DNA of 64,000 nucleotides from Streptomyces sp. 11x1 (GTDB lineage: Bacteria; Actinomycetota; Actinomycetes; Streptomycetales; Streptomycetaceae), in assembly GCF_032598905.1 (NCBI RefSeq), contig NZ_CP122458.1, positions 4,489,001 through 4,553,000 on the forward strand, written 5' to 3'. The position numbers and the translations under genes were made by a program. This document shows, one piece after another, positions 7,606 through 15,194 of this stretch; the first letter of the stretch is position 1, and each line of letters opens with the position of its first letter. The notes beneath the pieces are model-generated. The model was not told the DNA's origin. It did not search any database and worked only from the letters and a program-made list of their open reading frames with translations.

Positions 7606-8921
7606 GCCCCCCACGGCATCTTGGTGCCGGTCTTGGTCGACCATTCGATGAAGGACGCCAGCTGCTCGTCGCTGCGCGCCCCTGACAGCCGGTCGGCGAT
7701 GCGCTGGCTGCGCCAGGCGTTGAGGCTCAGGTTGGGGTCGGCGAGGCCGCGCTGGCCGCGGGCGGCGTTCTGCACGAAGACGTTGCGGTCGGCCGGGCCG
7801 TCCCAGCACACCGCGTAGTCCTCGTCGATGCGCAGCTCGTCGCCGTCGCGTTCGAGGCGGTGGGCGATCGGAGCGAGGAAGTCCGTGGCTGCGGGCCGGA
7901 ATCCGGTGGCCCATACGACGACGTCCGCCTCGAAGTGCTCCCGGGCTCCGGGCTCGTCGTTGTGCCGGACGGTGATGTCCCAGCCGCCCGCCGAGCCGAC
8001 CTCGACTCCGACGACCTCGCGGTTGGGATGCAGCCCGACCAGGTCGGGGTTGCCCTCCACGAAGCGGTGGACGTATATGCGCTGGTAGATGTCGCGCAGC
8101 GTGGACTCGGAGATGCCGTCGCTGGTGAGGATGTGCTGGGCGTTGAACGCGGCGCGGACCTCTGTGCCGAGGCTGTAGAAGTAGTCGGAGTGGTCGGGCA
8201 TGTAGTAGTCGTTGGTGAACGGCGAGTCGTCGATGGGGAAGTAGTTGCGACGCCGCGATATCCATGAGACCCGCCGCGGCAGTTCGGCGCCGGAGCGGGA
8301 GATCAGGTCCGAGAAGGCCTCGGCGCCGGACTGACCGCCGCCGACCACCACGACCCGCTTGCCCCCCAGGTTCCGGGCCGAGGTCACGAAGTCGTTGACG
8401 TGGAACTGGGTGGCGCCGAGGTGGCTGCGGCCCTGCTCCGGCACCCAGGGCTGGTTGCCCACACCGACGACGACGTTGTCGGCGGTGACGGTGCGGTGGT
8501 CGGTGCGGACGGTGAAGACACCGTCGAAGCCGACCTCCTCGACCGTCTCACCGAAGACGATGTTCTCGTTACGCCGGCTCGCCCAGGCCAGGTAGTTGCG
8601 GAACTCCAGGCGCGGCACGTCGTCGAACTGGGCGTTGAGGAAGTGGTACACCCGCCCCTGGTCGTGCAGATAGGCCAGGAAGGAGAACGGGGACTTGGGG
8701 TCGGAGAGCGAGACCAGGTCCTTGAACATGGAGACCTGCAGGGTCGTGCCGGGTATCTGCTGGCCGTCGTGCCAGCCGAAGGACTCCTTGCGGTCGATGA
8801 AGAGGTTGCGCACCTCCGTACGGCTGTGCAGCAGTGATGCGAGGCTCAGGTTGGCGGGTCCCACACCAACCCCCACGCAACGGTAGTGCGTGGAGTCAGG
8901 CGTGGTTTTCTCGTGCCCCAT
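7602..8921 (-). CDS. L-lysine/L-ornithine N-monooxygenase (SidA/IucD/PvdA family)
   Basis: A 439-residue flavoprotein N-hydroxylase. It has the FAD-binding motif GVGVGPANLSLA near the N-terminus, the NADPH-binding motif VVGGGQSGAE near the middle and the ATGFRPA signature in the C-terminal third. The family uses FAD, NADPH and oxygen to hydroxylate the side-chain amine of lysine or ornithine. Sequence alone does not decide between the two; the adjacent cupin-MetRS and DAO genes point to lysine, giving N6-hydroxylysine as the electrophilic nitrogen for N-N bond formation. I prefer ATG 8921 over ATG 8957 because GAAGGAGAG sits at the right spacing before it. The 168-bp gap on its 5' side is the largest inside the cluster and could hold an internal promoter. 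A siderophore role is less likely because no NIS synthetase, hydroxamate acyltransferase or iron uptake gene is seen. Confidence 0.9.
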   Translation of the reverse strand: MGHEKTTPDSTHYRCVGVGVGPANLSLASLLHSRTEVRNLFIDRKESFGWHDGQQIPGTTLQVSMFKDLVSLSDPKSPFSFLAYLHDQGRVYHFLNAQFDDVPRLEFRNYLAWASRRNENIVFGETVEEVGFDGVFTVRTDHRTVTADNVVVGVGNQPWVPEQGRSHLGATQFHVNDFVTSARNLGGKRVVVVGGGQSGAEAFSDLISRSGAELPRRVSWISRRRNYFPIDDSPFTNDYYMPDHSDYFYSLGTEVRAAFNAQHILTSDGISESTLRDIYQRIYVHRFVEGNPDLVGLHPNREVVGVEVGSAGGWDITVRHNDEPGAREHFEADVVVWATGFRPAATDFLAPIAHRLERDGDELRIDEDYAVCWDGPADRNVFVQNAARGQRGLADPNLSLNAWRSQRIADRLSGARSDEQLASFIEWSTKTGTKMPWGA

Positions 8922-8951
8922 GGTCGGATCTCTCCTTCGGACTGGTGCCGG

Positions 8952-8975
8952 CGGCATGCAACTGAGGACATGCCG
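8952..8975. promoter_or_regulatory. Inverted repeat in the only sizeable gap inside the cluster operon
   Basis: CGGCATG and CATGCCG are exact inverted copies separated by 10 bp, about 30 bp upstream of the N-hydroxylase start. A further GGCATGCC lies near 9016-9023. The position would suit an operator or promoter-proximal site for an internal promoter driving the N-N bond genes. No convincing -35/-10 pair is visible and no known operator consensus matches, so the call is tentative. Confidence 0.3.
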
Positions 8976-9089
8976 GATATGGGATGTGAAAACATGATGA
9001 ATTGCACGGAAAACGGCATGCCTGGTTGCCGTTGACGGTGCGGAACAAGATGCCTGGCGGTGGGGGTGTCGTAGGGGGCGGTCCGGCGA

Positions 9090-10391
9090 TCAGGCCGTCG
9101 GTGTCTCAGCCAGGACCGGGGTCTGCTTCCGCCCGTCGGGCGGCAGTGGCGGCTGAGGCTTGCGCACGGCGGCCAGGCCACAGACAGTGGCAACGAGGGA
9201 GCCGAGGGCCACAACGGGCCAGACCAGGCCGCCGCCCAGTTGCAGAAAGAGCCAGCTGCCGATCATCGGACCGACGGCGGTGCCGAGGCCGAACATGAAC
9301 TGGAAGCTTCCGATGTAGCGGGATCTCAGGTTCTCCGGGCCCGCGCTCGCCGGATGGGCGAACACCGACGGGCCGCCCAGTATCTCGCCGATGGACCAGA
9401 CGAGGGTGCCGATGACGACGGCCGCGGGCCCGATCGGCAGGCCGTATACCGCCACCCCAACGCCCACCAGGGCGAACCCCAGGCCGACCGTCACCTTCAG
9501 TGGCCATGCCTGGGCGAGTTTGGTGACCAGCAGTTCGAAGACGATGACGATGAAGCCGTTGAGCGATACGGCGAAGGTGTACCAGAAGAGCGCCATGCCG
9601 GCGTCCTTCATGTAGAGCGGCAGTGTGGACGTGTACTGCATGTAGACAGCGGCGTGGCAGAAGGCCGCGATCAGGTACAGCACGAACCGCCGGTCACGGA
9701 CCACGGCCGCATAGCCGCCACCCGACCGCTTCCCCTCCTCCGCCTCCTTCTTGGTCTTCCCGTCTGCGGTACGGGCAGGCAGCGTCGTCCAGGCGAGAAC
9801 CGCGTAGAGCGTGGCAATCAGCGCCTCGCCCCAGAAGAGCAGGGTGTACTGGTGCCCTCCGGCGTTGTACAGGGCGTAGCCGAGGAGGGGCGCGGCCGTC
9901 GCCCCCACATTGAGCCCGAACCGGTACATCGCGAAGATCATGACCTGCCGGTTCGCGGGAGTCAGCTCCGCCAGCAGCATCGCCGACGCGGGCCGGAAGA
10001 GCTGGGCTCCAAGGCTGACCAGTGCGATGGCCGACAACAGCAACGGCAGGCCGGGCAGATAGAGCAGAGCCGCCGTCAGGACGCTGGTGCTGCCCATCGA
10101 AACGACCGTGGCGTTGCGGACGCCCATCCGGTCCGCGAGGGTGCCGCCGATCAGCGATCCGACGACGGCACCGCCACCGTACACGCCGAGAGCAAGGACA
10201 GTGCTGCCCGCAGAGTAGCCCCTGGCCGTCAGGAACAGCACCAGGAAGACGTTGAGGAAGCCGCTGAGGCGGTTGACGAGGACCCCGGCGAGCACTGTCT
10301 TCACCGAGAGCGGTGCCTCCCGGAACGTGGCCCATACGGTGGCCGGTCCGTCGGTCACCGCCTCGCCCTGGGCTACCTGATCAGCTGTCAT
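9090..10391 (-). CDS. MFS transporter, probable product exporter or self-resistance
   Basis: A 433-residue major facilitator with about 12 hydrophobic segments. The loop after the second helix has the MFS-like pattern GGTLADRMGVRN (motif A type GxLaDrxGrr). There is a central cytoplasmic linker rich in K, E and G (around residues 200-225) between the two six-helix halves. Its ATG overlaps the end of the ATP-grasp gene by 11 bp, so it is co-transcribed with the biosynthetic genes. Export of the final compound, or of toxic hydrazine intermediates, is the natural role; substrate and energetics beyond the family's usual proton antiport are not readable. Confidence 0.88.
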   Translation of the reverse strand: MTADQVAQGEAVTDGPATVWATFREAPLSVKTVLAGVLVNRLSGFLNVFLVLFLTARGYSAGSTVLALGVYGGGAVVGSLIGGTLADRMGVRNATVVSMGSTSVLTAALLYLPGLPLLLSAIALVSLGAQLFRPASAMLLAELTPANRQVMIFAMYRFGLNVGATAAPLLGYALYNAGGHQYTLLFWGEALIATLYAVLAWTTLPARTADGKTKKEAEEGKRSGGGYAAVVRDRRFVLYLIAAFCHAAVYMQYTSTLPLYMKDAGMALFWYTFAVSLNGFIVIVFELLVTKLAQAWPLKVTVGLGFALVGVGVAVYGLPIGPAAVVIGTLVWSIGEILGGPSVFAHPASAGPENLRSRYIGSFQFMFGLGTAVGPMIGSWLFLQLGGGLVWPVVALGSLVATVCGLAAVRKPQPPLPPDGRKQTPVLAETPTA

Positions 10392-11712
10392 GCCCGTCCA
10401 CCGTCCGTATCGCCACGTTCACCGCAGCGCGCACCTGGGCTTCCAGCTCGTCGAGCTGCCGGGGGCTGGGGGCGTCGATGAGGAAGGTCACCGCCCGGTC
10501 GTCGGAGCTGGCCAGCGGGGAGAGCGTGGCCCCCTTCTCCTTGAGCACCAGAACCGCTCGCAACGTGGGCGGGGCGTCCGGTCCGCCTGGGACGATCTCG
10601 GGCCACATCCCGCCGTCACCGACCCATACAGGCGCCACACCCGGCCAGTCGACGCTGACGTCCTCCAGGATGCCGGGCTCGTGGTCCAGGTAGACCTGGC
10701 GGGCCCAGCGGCGCGGCGCCGGGTAGGCGGCGGGCTCGCCCAGCGCGATCCGGATGATTTCGGGCTCCAAGGGGGCCCCGGTTGCGAGTTGATAGAGCGC
10801 GAGCAGGCCGTCGCCCGGGGTGCGGGCCGCGATCTCCATCAGATACGGCTGGCCATCGGTGCCCGTGCGCCATTCCGCGTGGGCGATGCCGTCGCGGAAT
10901 TCCAGGGCCTCCAGCAGCCGCTGGTTGGCCGTCAGAAGCATCTCATCGGCCCCCGTGTGGGAGTTGGGCACCGAGTGGGAGAGCTCTACGAAGGTGCGGG
11001 CGGCAGATTCAGTGGTCTCCTTGCGGGTGACGGACGCGAAGATGACTGTGCCGTCCTGCACAAGACTTTCGACCGAGTACTCCTGACCTTCGGTCTTCTG
11101 CTCGACCAGAACGGTCTCGTACTCGGGGTACTCCGCAAGTAGTTCCCGCAGTTCGGAGGCGTCGGCCACGGTCGCCACGCCTGAACTGGAGTGCCGGGTC
11201 GCGGGCTTGGCCACCGCCGGATACGGCAGCGAGCCGAGGTCGACGTCCTCGCGCTCGCCGGGCGGGATCACCAGGGAGGCGGGGCTGAACTCATCCAGGT
11301 ACCAGCGCTGGAGATACTTGCTACGGCACACGCGTGTCGCGCGTAGACCGGGGCCACGGAGACCGAGGGCGTCACCGAGCAGCCCGGTCGGCTCCACCAG
11401 CGTCTCGCCGACCGCGTACGCGCCGACGATCGAGTATCTGTGCCGCCAGGTGCGGGAGCGGGCGATGACGCCGGGGACGAACGAGCCCTCCTGGTCGAGC
11501 GAGCCGTCGACAAAGGCGATGTCGTCGATGAGCGACGCTGGGTGCTCCGGGTCCTTCATGCACTGCTGGGCATGCCTGCGACAGTTCTCAGGCGTGATGA
11601 GCAGGACTTTCAGGCCTCGATCGGATATCTCGTGCAGGTAGCGCGGGTTGCGGCAGACAACCCAGAACGCGCCGGTGAGGACGACGGCCTCGGGTCGTAC
11701 GGTGGCAGTCAT
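10381..11712 (-). CDS. ATP-grasp ligase
   Basis: A 443-residue ATP-grasp protein, a family that makes amide-type bonds through acyl-phosphate intermediates. Visible elements are the lysine-bearing strand YPAVAKPATRHSSSGV, the hinge/adenine region VLVEQKTEGQEYSVES and the metal-binding segment HAEWRTGTDGQPYLMEIAARTPG with conserved E and R. The closest general resemblance is to the BtrJ/carnosine-synthase-like amino-acid ligases. Such an enzyme could couple hydrazinoacetate or the thiazoline acid to an amino acid or amine. It overlaps the saccharopine reductase-like gene upstream by 4 bp and the MFS gene downstream by 11 bp. The substrate is unknown. Confidence 0.82.
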   Translation of the reverse strand: MTATVRPEAVVLTGAFWVVCRNPRYLHEISDRGLKVLLITPENCRRHAQQCMKDPEHPASLIDDIAFVDGSLDQEGSFVPGVIARSRTWRHRYSIVGAYAVGETLVEPTGLLGDALGLRGPGLRATRVCRSKYLQRWYLDEFSPASLVIPPGEREDVDLGSLPYPAVAKPATRHSSSGVATVADASELRELLAEYPEYETVLVEQKTEGQEYSVESLVQDGTVIFASVTRKETTESAARTFVELSHSVPNSHTGADEMLLTANQRLLEALEFRDGIAHAEWRTGTDGQPYLMEIAARTPGDGLLALYQLATGAPLEPEIIRIALGEPAAYPAPRRWARQVYLDHEPGILEDVSVDWPGVAPVWVGDGGMWPEIVPGGPDAPPTLRAVLVLKEKGATLSPLASSDDRAVTFLIDAPSPRQLDELEAQVRAAVNVAIRTVDGHDS

Positions 11713-12914
11713 GCCTTCTCTCCTCGGGAGGCAGGGACGCTGTCGACGAATGTGCTGTGCAGCCCGGCCGCGTCCAGGAGTTCCATCCAGCGGGCGGTCT
11801 CGTCAGCGGACTCCGCGGCGCGGTTCAAGCCGGCGGGCAGCGCCCCGGCAAACATTCGCGTGATGCCGATGACGAGCGGCAGAGACACACAGCGGGCCAT
11901 GGCGCTCTCGGTCTCGTCGCCGGTCAGGTCCAGCAGGTAGGACCCTTGCCAGCGCGCGCCGCCGGTGGCACGGACGTCGAGCGCGACGGACAGCACGACG
12001 CGGTCGCGGTCGGCGTCGGTGGTGGGGTAGCGGGCGGCCAGGTCCTTGGCCAGGGAACGGATCTCCTCCTGGTCACCCGTGCTCACAGTGGTGAAGACAT
12101 CGCTCCAGGCCTTCCGCCAGCCCTCGTTGCGCAGGGTGCCGCGGACGAAGGTGCGCAGTCGCCAGCCCTCCGGGACACCGTACTGCGACACGAACGGCAG
12201 GCTGTCGCGATTGGGATAGACCTCAAAAACCTCGCCACCGAGGCGGTGCGTGCGGGAGGCCTCCCAAGGAAGGACCACTGTGCGCTCCGCGCCCTCGTCG
12301 ATGGTGCGGGCCGGGGAACCGAGGGCGGCCAGGACACCGTAGGGCGCCCAGCTGAAGCGGTAGCGGAAGTCATTGGGAACGGCGGGAATGCCACCGCAGT
12401 AGGAGGTGAAGTCGACTGATTCGGCCGTGTCGCCGACCGCCTCGCGGGCGCGTTCGACGAGCCGGTGGGCCATCAGGTGGTCGATGCCCGGATCGAGTCC
12501 GGCCTCAGCGAGCACCACAACGCCCGCGTCCGCCGCGGCCGCGGCCTGTTCGGCGAGGGCGTCGGAGACGTAGCTGGTGCAGGCGAAGTGGGCCCGGCGG
12601 TCGAGTGCCAGGCGCAACAGGCGAGGGTGCTCGGCGGCGGGCAGCATGGAGACGACCACGTCGCCGGCGCCGACCGCGTCTTGGAGGGCGTCGTCCGAGA
12701 GCGCGCGGACCTCGGCGCGGCCGGCCAGGCCGAGTGCGGTCAGACGGTCGGCGGCGCGTTCGGCGGTGCGGTCCCACAGCACCACGCGCTCAGCCCGGTC
12801 GCACAACAGGCCGAGGCCGGACGAGCCGGTGGACAGGCCGGTGCCGATCCAGTGGACAGTGCCGCTCGTGGGGGCGGGCGCAGCCGCCTCGGTGGTGTTT
12901 CGGCTAACGGGCAT
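11709..12914 (-). CDS. Saccharopine reductase-like enzyme (saccharopine dehydrogenase, glutamate-forming type)
   Basis: A 401-residue protein with an N-terminal dinucleotide fold (IGTGLSTGSSG, dinucleotide acid region LWDRT) and the family hallmark AEAGLDPGIDHLMAH. It also has the substrate-domain segment NDFRYRFSWAPYGVL, similar to the SWSPRGVL region of fungal Lys9. Lys9 enzymes condense 2-aminoadipate 6-semialdehyde with glutamate and reduce the imine to saccharopine. Bacteria that make lysine through diaminopimelate do not need this step, so a biosynthetic-cluster copy next to the Lys1-like gene suggests capture of the semialdehyde released by the DAO enzyme. The frame overlaps the Lys1-like gene by 11 bp. 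An imine reductase building an opine-like linkage in the product is the main alternative. Confidence 0.82.
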   Translation of the reverse strand: MPVSRNTTEAAAPAPTSGTVHWIGTGLSTGSSGLGLLCDRAERVVLWDRTAERAADRLTALGLAGRAEVRALSDDALQDAVGAGDVVVSMLPAAEHPRLLRLALDRRAHFACTSYVSDALAEQAAAAADAGVVVLAEAGLDPGIDHLMAHRLVERAREAVGDTAESVDFTSYCGGIPAVPNDFRYRFSWAPYGVLAALGSPARTIDEGAERTVVLPWEASRTHRLGGEVFEVYPNRDSLPFVSQYGVPEGWRLRTFVRGTLRNEGWRKAWSDVFTTVSTGDQEEIRSLAKDLAARYPTTDADRDRVVLSVALDVRATGGARWQGSYLLDLTGDETESAMARCVSLPLVIGITRMFAGALPAGLNRAAESADETARWMELLDAAGLHSTFVDSVPASRGEKA

Positions 12915-13968
12915 GGGTGCTTCCTTTGAGGACGGTGGTGGCGGTGGTCCCGAAGGCCAGCAGCGCGCGCTCCCAGGCCGTGTCGGCGTCGTTCAGTCGC
13001 AGCAGCTGGGGGTACAACTCCGCTGAAAAAGCACGGCTGGACTCGACGGGCAGCAGCGAGGGCAGGTTGTCGATGGCGATGAGGTCGGCCGGCCGATCGC
13101 CCTCGCGCAACCGCCGGACCGGGTGCTCCCAGTCGGTGATCTCGTCGTAGACCGGCAGGACGTTGCACTCGGAGGTGACGTCGCAGGTGACATCCGCGAT
13201 GAGGGAGAGGCGCCGCCCGGGGGCGTCGAGGTCCTCAGAGGTGAGAAAGGGCGGTACGGGCCGTGTGGTGAGCACGGTGTTGACAAGGACGTCGTGGTCG
13301 AGCAGTGCCCTCCGGTCCAGGGCGCGGGTCTCAGCCACGTCCCAGCGGGTGGGGGTGATGCCCGCCTTCTCCAGGGCATCGCAGGCGCCGCGGCCGCTGC
13401 GGCCGAGCGCACCGATCACCAGGGCCCTCTCGTCCGCCGGTGGTTCCCCGGCGGCAAGCCGACCGTCCAGTGCGGACCGGTCCAGCGGGTGCAGCGGGGC
13501 CCGGAGCAGGCCGCGGTGGTGGAGCACGGCCAGGGCCGCGCCGACGTAGCCGGCCCAGTAGCCGAAGGCGGCCACACGCCGGCCGTCGTCGTCCGTCAGG
13601 TATTCGAGGTCCAGCAGGGCTCCGCCGCCGGACGTGAACCGGCCGAGCAGCTCCCGGGCGCCGGTCTGGCCCTTGTAGGCGTGGCCGAAGTAGATGTGAC
13701 GGTGCACCAGGTGGTTGGGCGCGTCCGGCAGTTCCTTCAGGCCCAGGACGTAGTGGTCCCGAGGGGCTTCGGTCCAGCTGCCGGCCGGGGCGGTACGGCA
13801 GCCGGCGGCGACGTAGTCCGCGAGGGGGAAGGAGCGCTGCGGCGCCTCCTCGACGGTGATCCCGACACCCTCGGCGACGAGCCGCGCGGCGTCCTCGGGG
13901 ACGAGCGGCGCCCGGCGCTCACTGTTACGGGACTCGTGCCGCATCCACAGGCGTGGCCTGTCCGACAT
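12904..13968 (-). CDS. Saccharopine dehydrogenase (lysine-forming, Lys1-like)
   Basis: A 354-residue protein that follows fungal Lys1 through its length. The start is LWMRHESRNSERRAPLVPED, then the catalytic region with K in GLKELP and H in FGHAYKGQ, then LLDLEYL with FGYWAGYVGAAL, and a late TCDVTSECN segment. The family oxidises saccharopine with NAD+ to lysine and 2-oxoglutarate. Paired with the Lys9-like enzyme it would finish a route from aminoadipate semialdehyde back to lysine, refilling the substrate of the N-hydroxylase. The ATG at 13968 follows GAGAGAG. It is separated from the P450 gene upstream by about 50 bp. An alternative reading is opine-type reductive amination, but the close match to Lys1 motifs favours true saccharopine chemistry. 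Confidence 0.84.
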   Translation of the reverse strand: MSDRPRLWMRHESRNSERRAPLVPEDAARLVAEGVGITVEEAPQRSFPLADYVAAGCRTAPAGSWTEAPRDHYVLGLKELPDAPNHLVHRHIYFGHAYKGQTGARELLGRFTSGGGALLDLEYLTDDDGRRVAAFGYWAGYVGAALAVLHHRGLLRAPLHPLDRSALDGRLAAGEPPADERALVIGALGRSGRGACDALEKAGITPTRWDVAETRALDRRALLDHDVLVNTVLTTRPVPPFLTSEDLDAPGRRLSLIADVTCDVTSECNVLPVYDEITDWEHPVRRLREGDRPADLIAIDNLPSLLPVESSRAFSAELYPQLLRLNDADTAWERALLAFGTTATTVLKGSTHAR

Positions 13969-14020
13969 CAGATTCGCACTCTCTCTTCGACGGATGGCTG
14001 TGGGTGGGTCGTATGAACGG

Positions 14021-15154
14021 CTAGAGCACGGGGATGCGGGCGTTGGCCAGCGGTCGGTACGTCACCTGGCCCGGCAGCTCCGCCGGGTCGAAGCCCGCCG
14101 CGAGCAGTTCACGGACGACCGCGACCGCGACGGTGACGGCCAGAGTCTCTCCCGGGCAGCGGTGGGCCCCAGCGCCGAAGGTGAAGACCGAGGGGTCCTG
14201 GCGGCCGGGCCGGAAGGCGTGCGGATCGGGGTTGGCGGCCGGGTCGCGGTTGGCGGCGGCGAGGACCACCAGCACCGGCTCGCCCGGAGCGATCTCGACC
14301 CCGTCGTGGCGGAACGGCTCGGCGGCGAAGCGGCGGGTGTTCTGGATCGGCGCGTCGTGGCGTACGACCTCACGGACGAGCGCCTCGGCGTCGGCGGGGC
14401 CGGAGGGCGTGCGCGCACCGCGAGCCAACGCCACCAGGGTGTTGCCGATCAGCCCGGCCGTGGCGTCGTAGGTCTGGGACAGGAAGCCCACCGCGTTGGC
14501 CAGCAGCGGAGCGGTGCGGGACCAGGAGGCGCGGCGCGCGGCCCGCACGAGTTCGGCAAGCAGGTCGGTGCCGTCCTCCCCCCGCTCCAGGCCGGGACCC
14601 AGCAGTTCCTGGAGCCGGCTGGCCGCGAGCGCCGCGGCCTTCTGCTGCTCGGGGGTGGCGGAGGCGGGGATGCACTGGACGAAGTCGCCGATGAGCCGGG
14701 CGGCCTCGGCGTCCGCTCCCCGGTCGAGCCCGCAGAGCGCCGCCACGACCCGGGCGGGCACGCCGAACATCAGCTCCTCGAAGGACGGCCGCCCACCCGC
14801 CGCGAGAACGTCACGGGTCCGTTCGGCGGCCAGGCCGGCGGCGCGCACCGTGTCGACGCACCCCAGAGCGTCGACGACCACGGCCTTCAGGCGGTGCTGC
14901 GATCCGCCGTCGGTCATCCGCACCAGGTCGCCGAAGACGTCGCCGGCGGGGGTCCCGGCGATTCCGGCGGGCACCGGCTCGGCGGGCGGACGCACCCGCA
15001 GGGCGGTGGCGGTCAGTACGGCTCGTACCGCCGCGGCGTCGCACGCCACCCAGGCGCCCACGGCCTCGTCGAACGCCAGCGGACGCTCGGCCACCAGCGT
15101 CGCGTAGTAGGGGTACGGGTCCGGCTGCCGGACCGCTTCGATCGGGGTGGTCAC
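14021..15154 (-). CDS. Cytochrome P450 with an altered oxygen-activation helix
   Basis: A 377-residue bacterial class P450. The heme loop FTFGAGAHRCPGE gives Cys333 as the thiolate ligand, and ExxR is present (E262/R265). The I-helix reads QTYDATAG (227-234), where P450s usually have (A/G)Gx(D/E)T. The acid (D230) is kept but the following threonine is alanine, with a threonine one residue later. This helix delivers protons to the heme-oxygen complex, so the change may mark an unusual reaction. GTG 15154 was chosen because AAGGAG lies about 7 bp upstream; the open frame upstream to 15223 has no such site. A role in oxidising or dehydrogenating the hydrazine or ring unit is inference. Redox partners are not encoded nearby. 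Confidence 0.9.
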   Translation of the reverse strand: MTTPIEAVRQPDPYPYYATLVAERPLAFDEAVGAWVACDAAAVRAVLTATALRVRPPAEPVPAGIAGTPAGDVFGDLVRMTDGGSQHRLKAVVVDALGCVDTVRAAGLAAERTRDVLAAGGRPSFEELMFGVPARVVAALCGLDRGADAEAARLIGDFVQCIPASATPEQQKAAALAASRLQELLGPGLERGEDGTDLLAELVRAARRASWSRTAPLLANAVGFLSQTYDATAGLIGNTLVALARGARTPSGPADAEALVREVVRHDAPIQNTRRFAAEPFRHDGVEIAPGEPVLVVLAAANRDPAANPDPHAFRPGRQDPSVFTFGAGAHRCPGETLAVTVAVAVVRELLAAGFDPAELPGQVTYRPLANARIPVL

Positions 15155-15194
15155 CCGGGAACTCCTTGTTGACGGAATGGGGGAACTGGGGTGG

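Noticed and set aside
7602..8921. Hydroxamate siderophore cluster
   Set aside because: The N-hydroxylase would allow it, but there is no NIS synthetase, acyltransferase, iron uptake gene or iron box, and the cupin-MetRS plus DAO genes explain it better.
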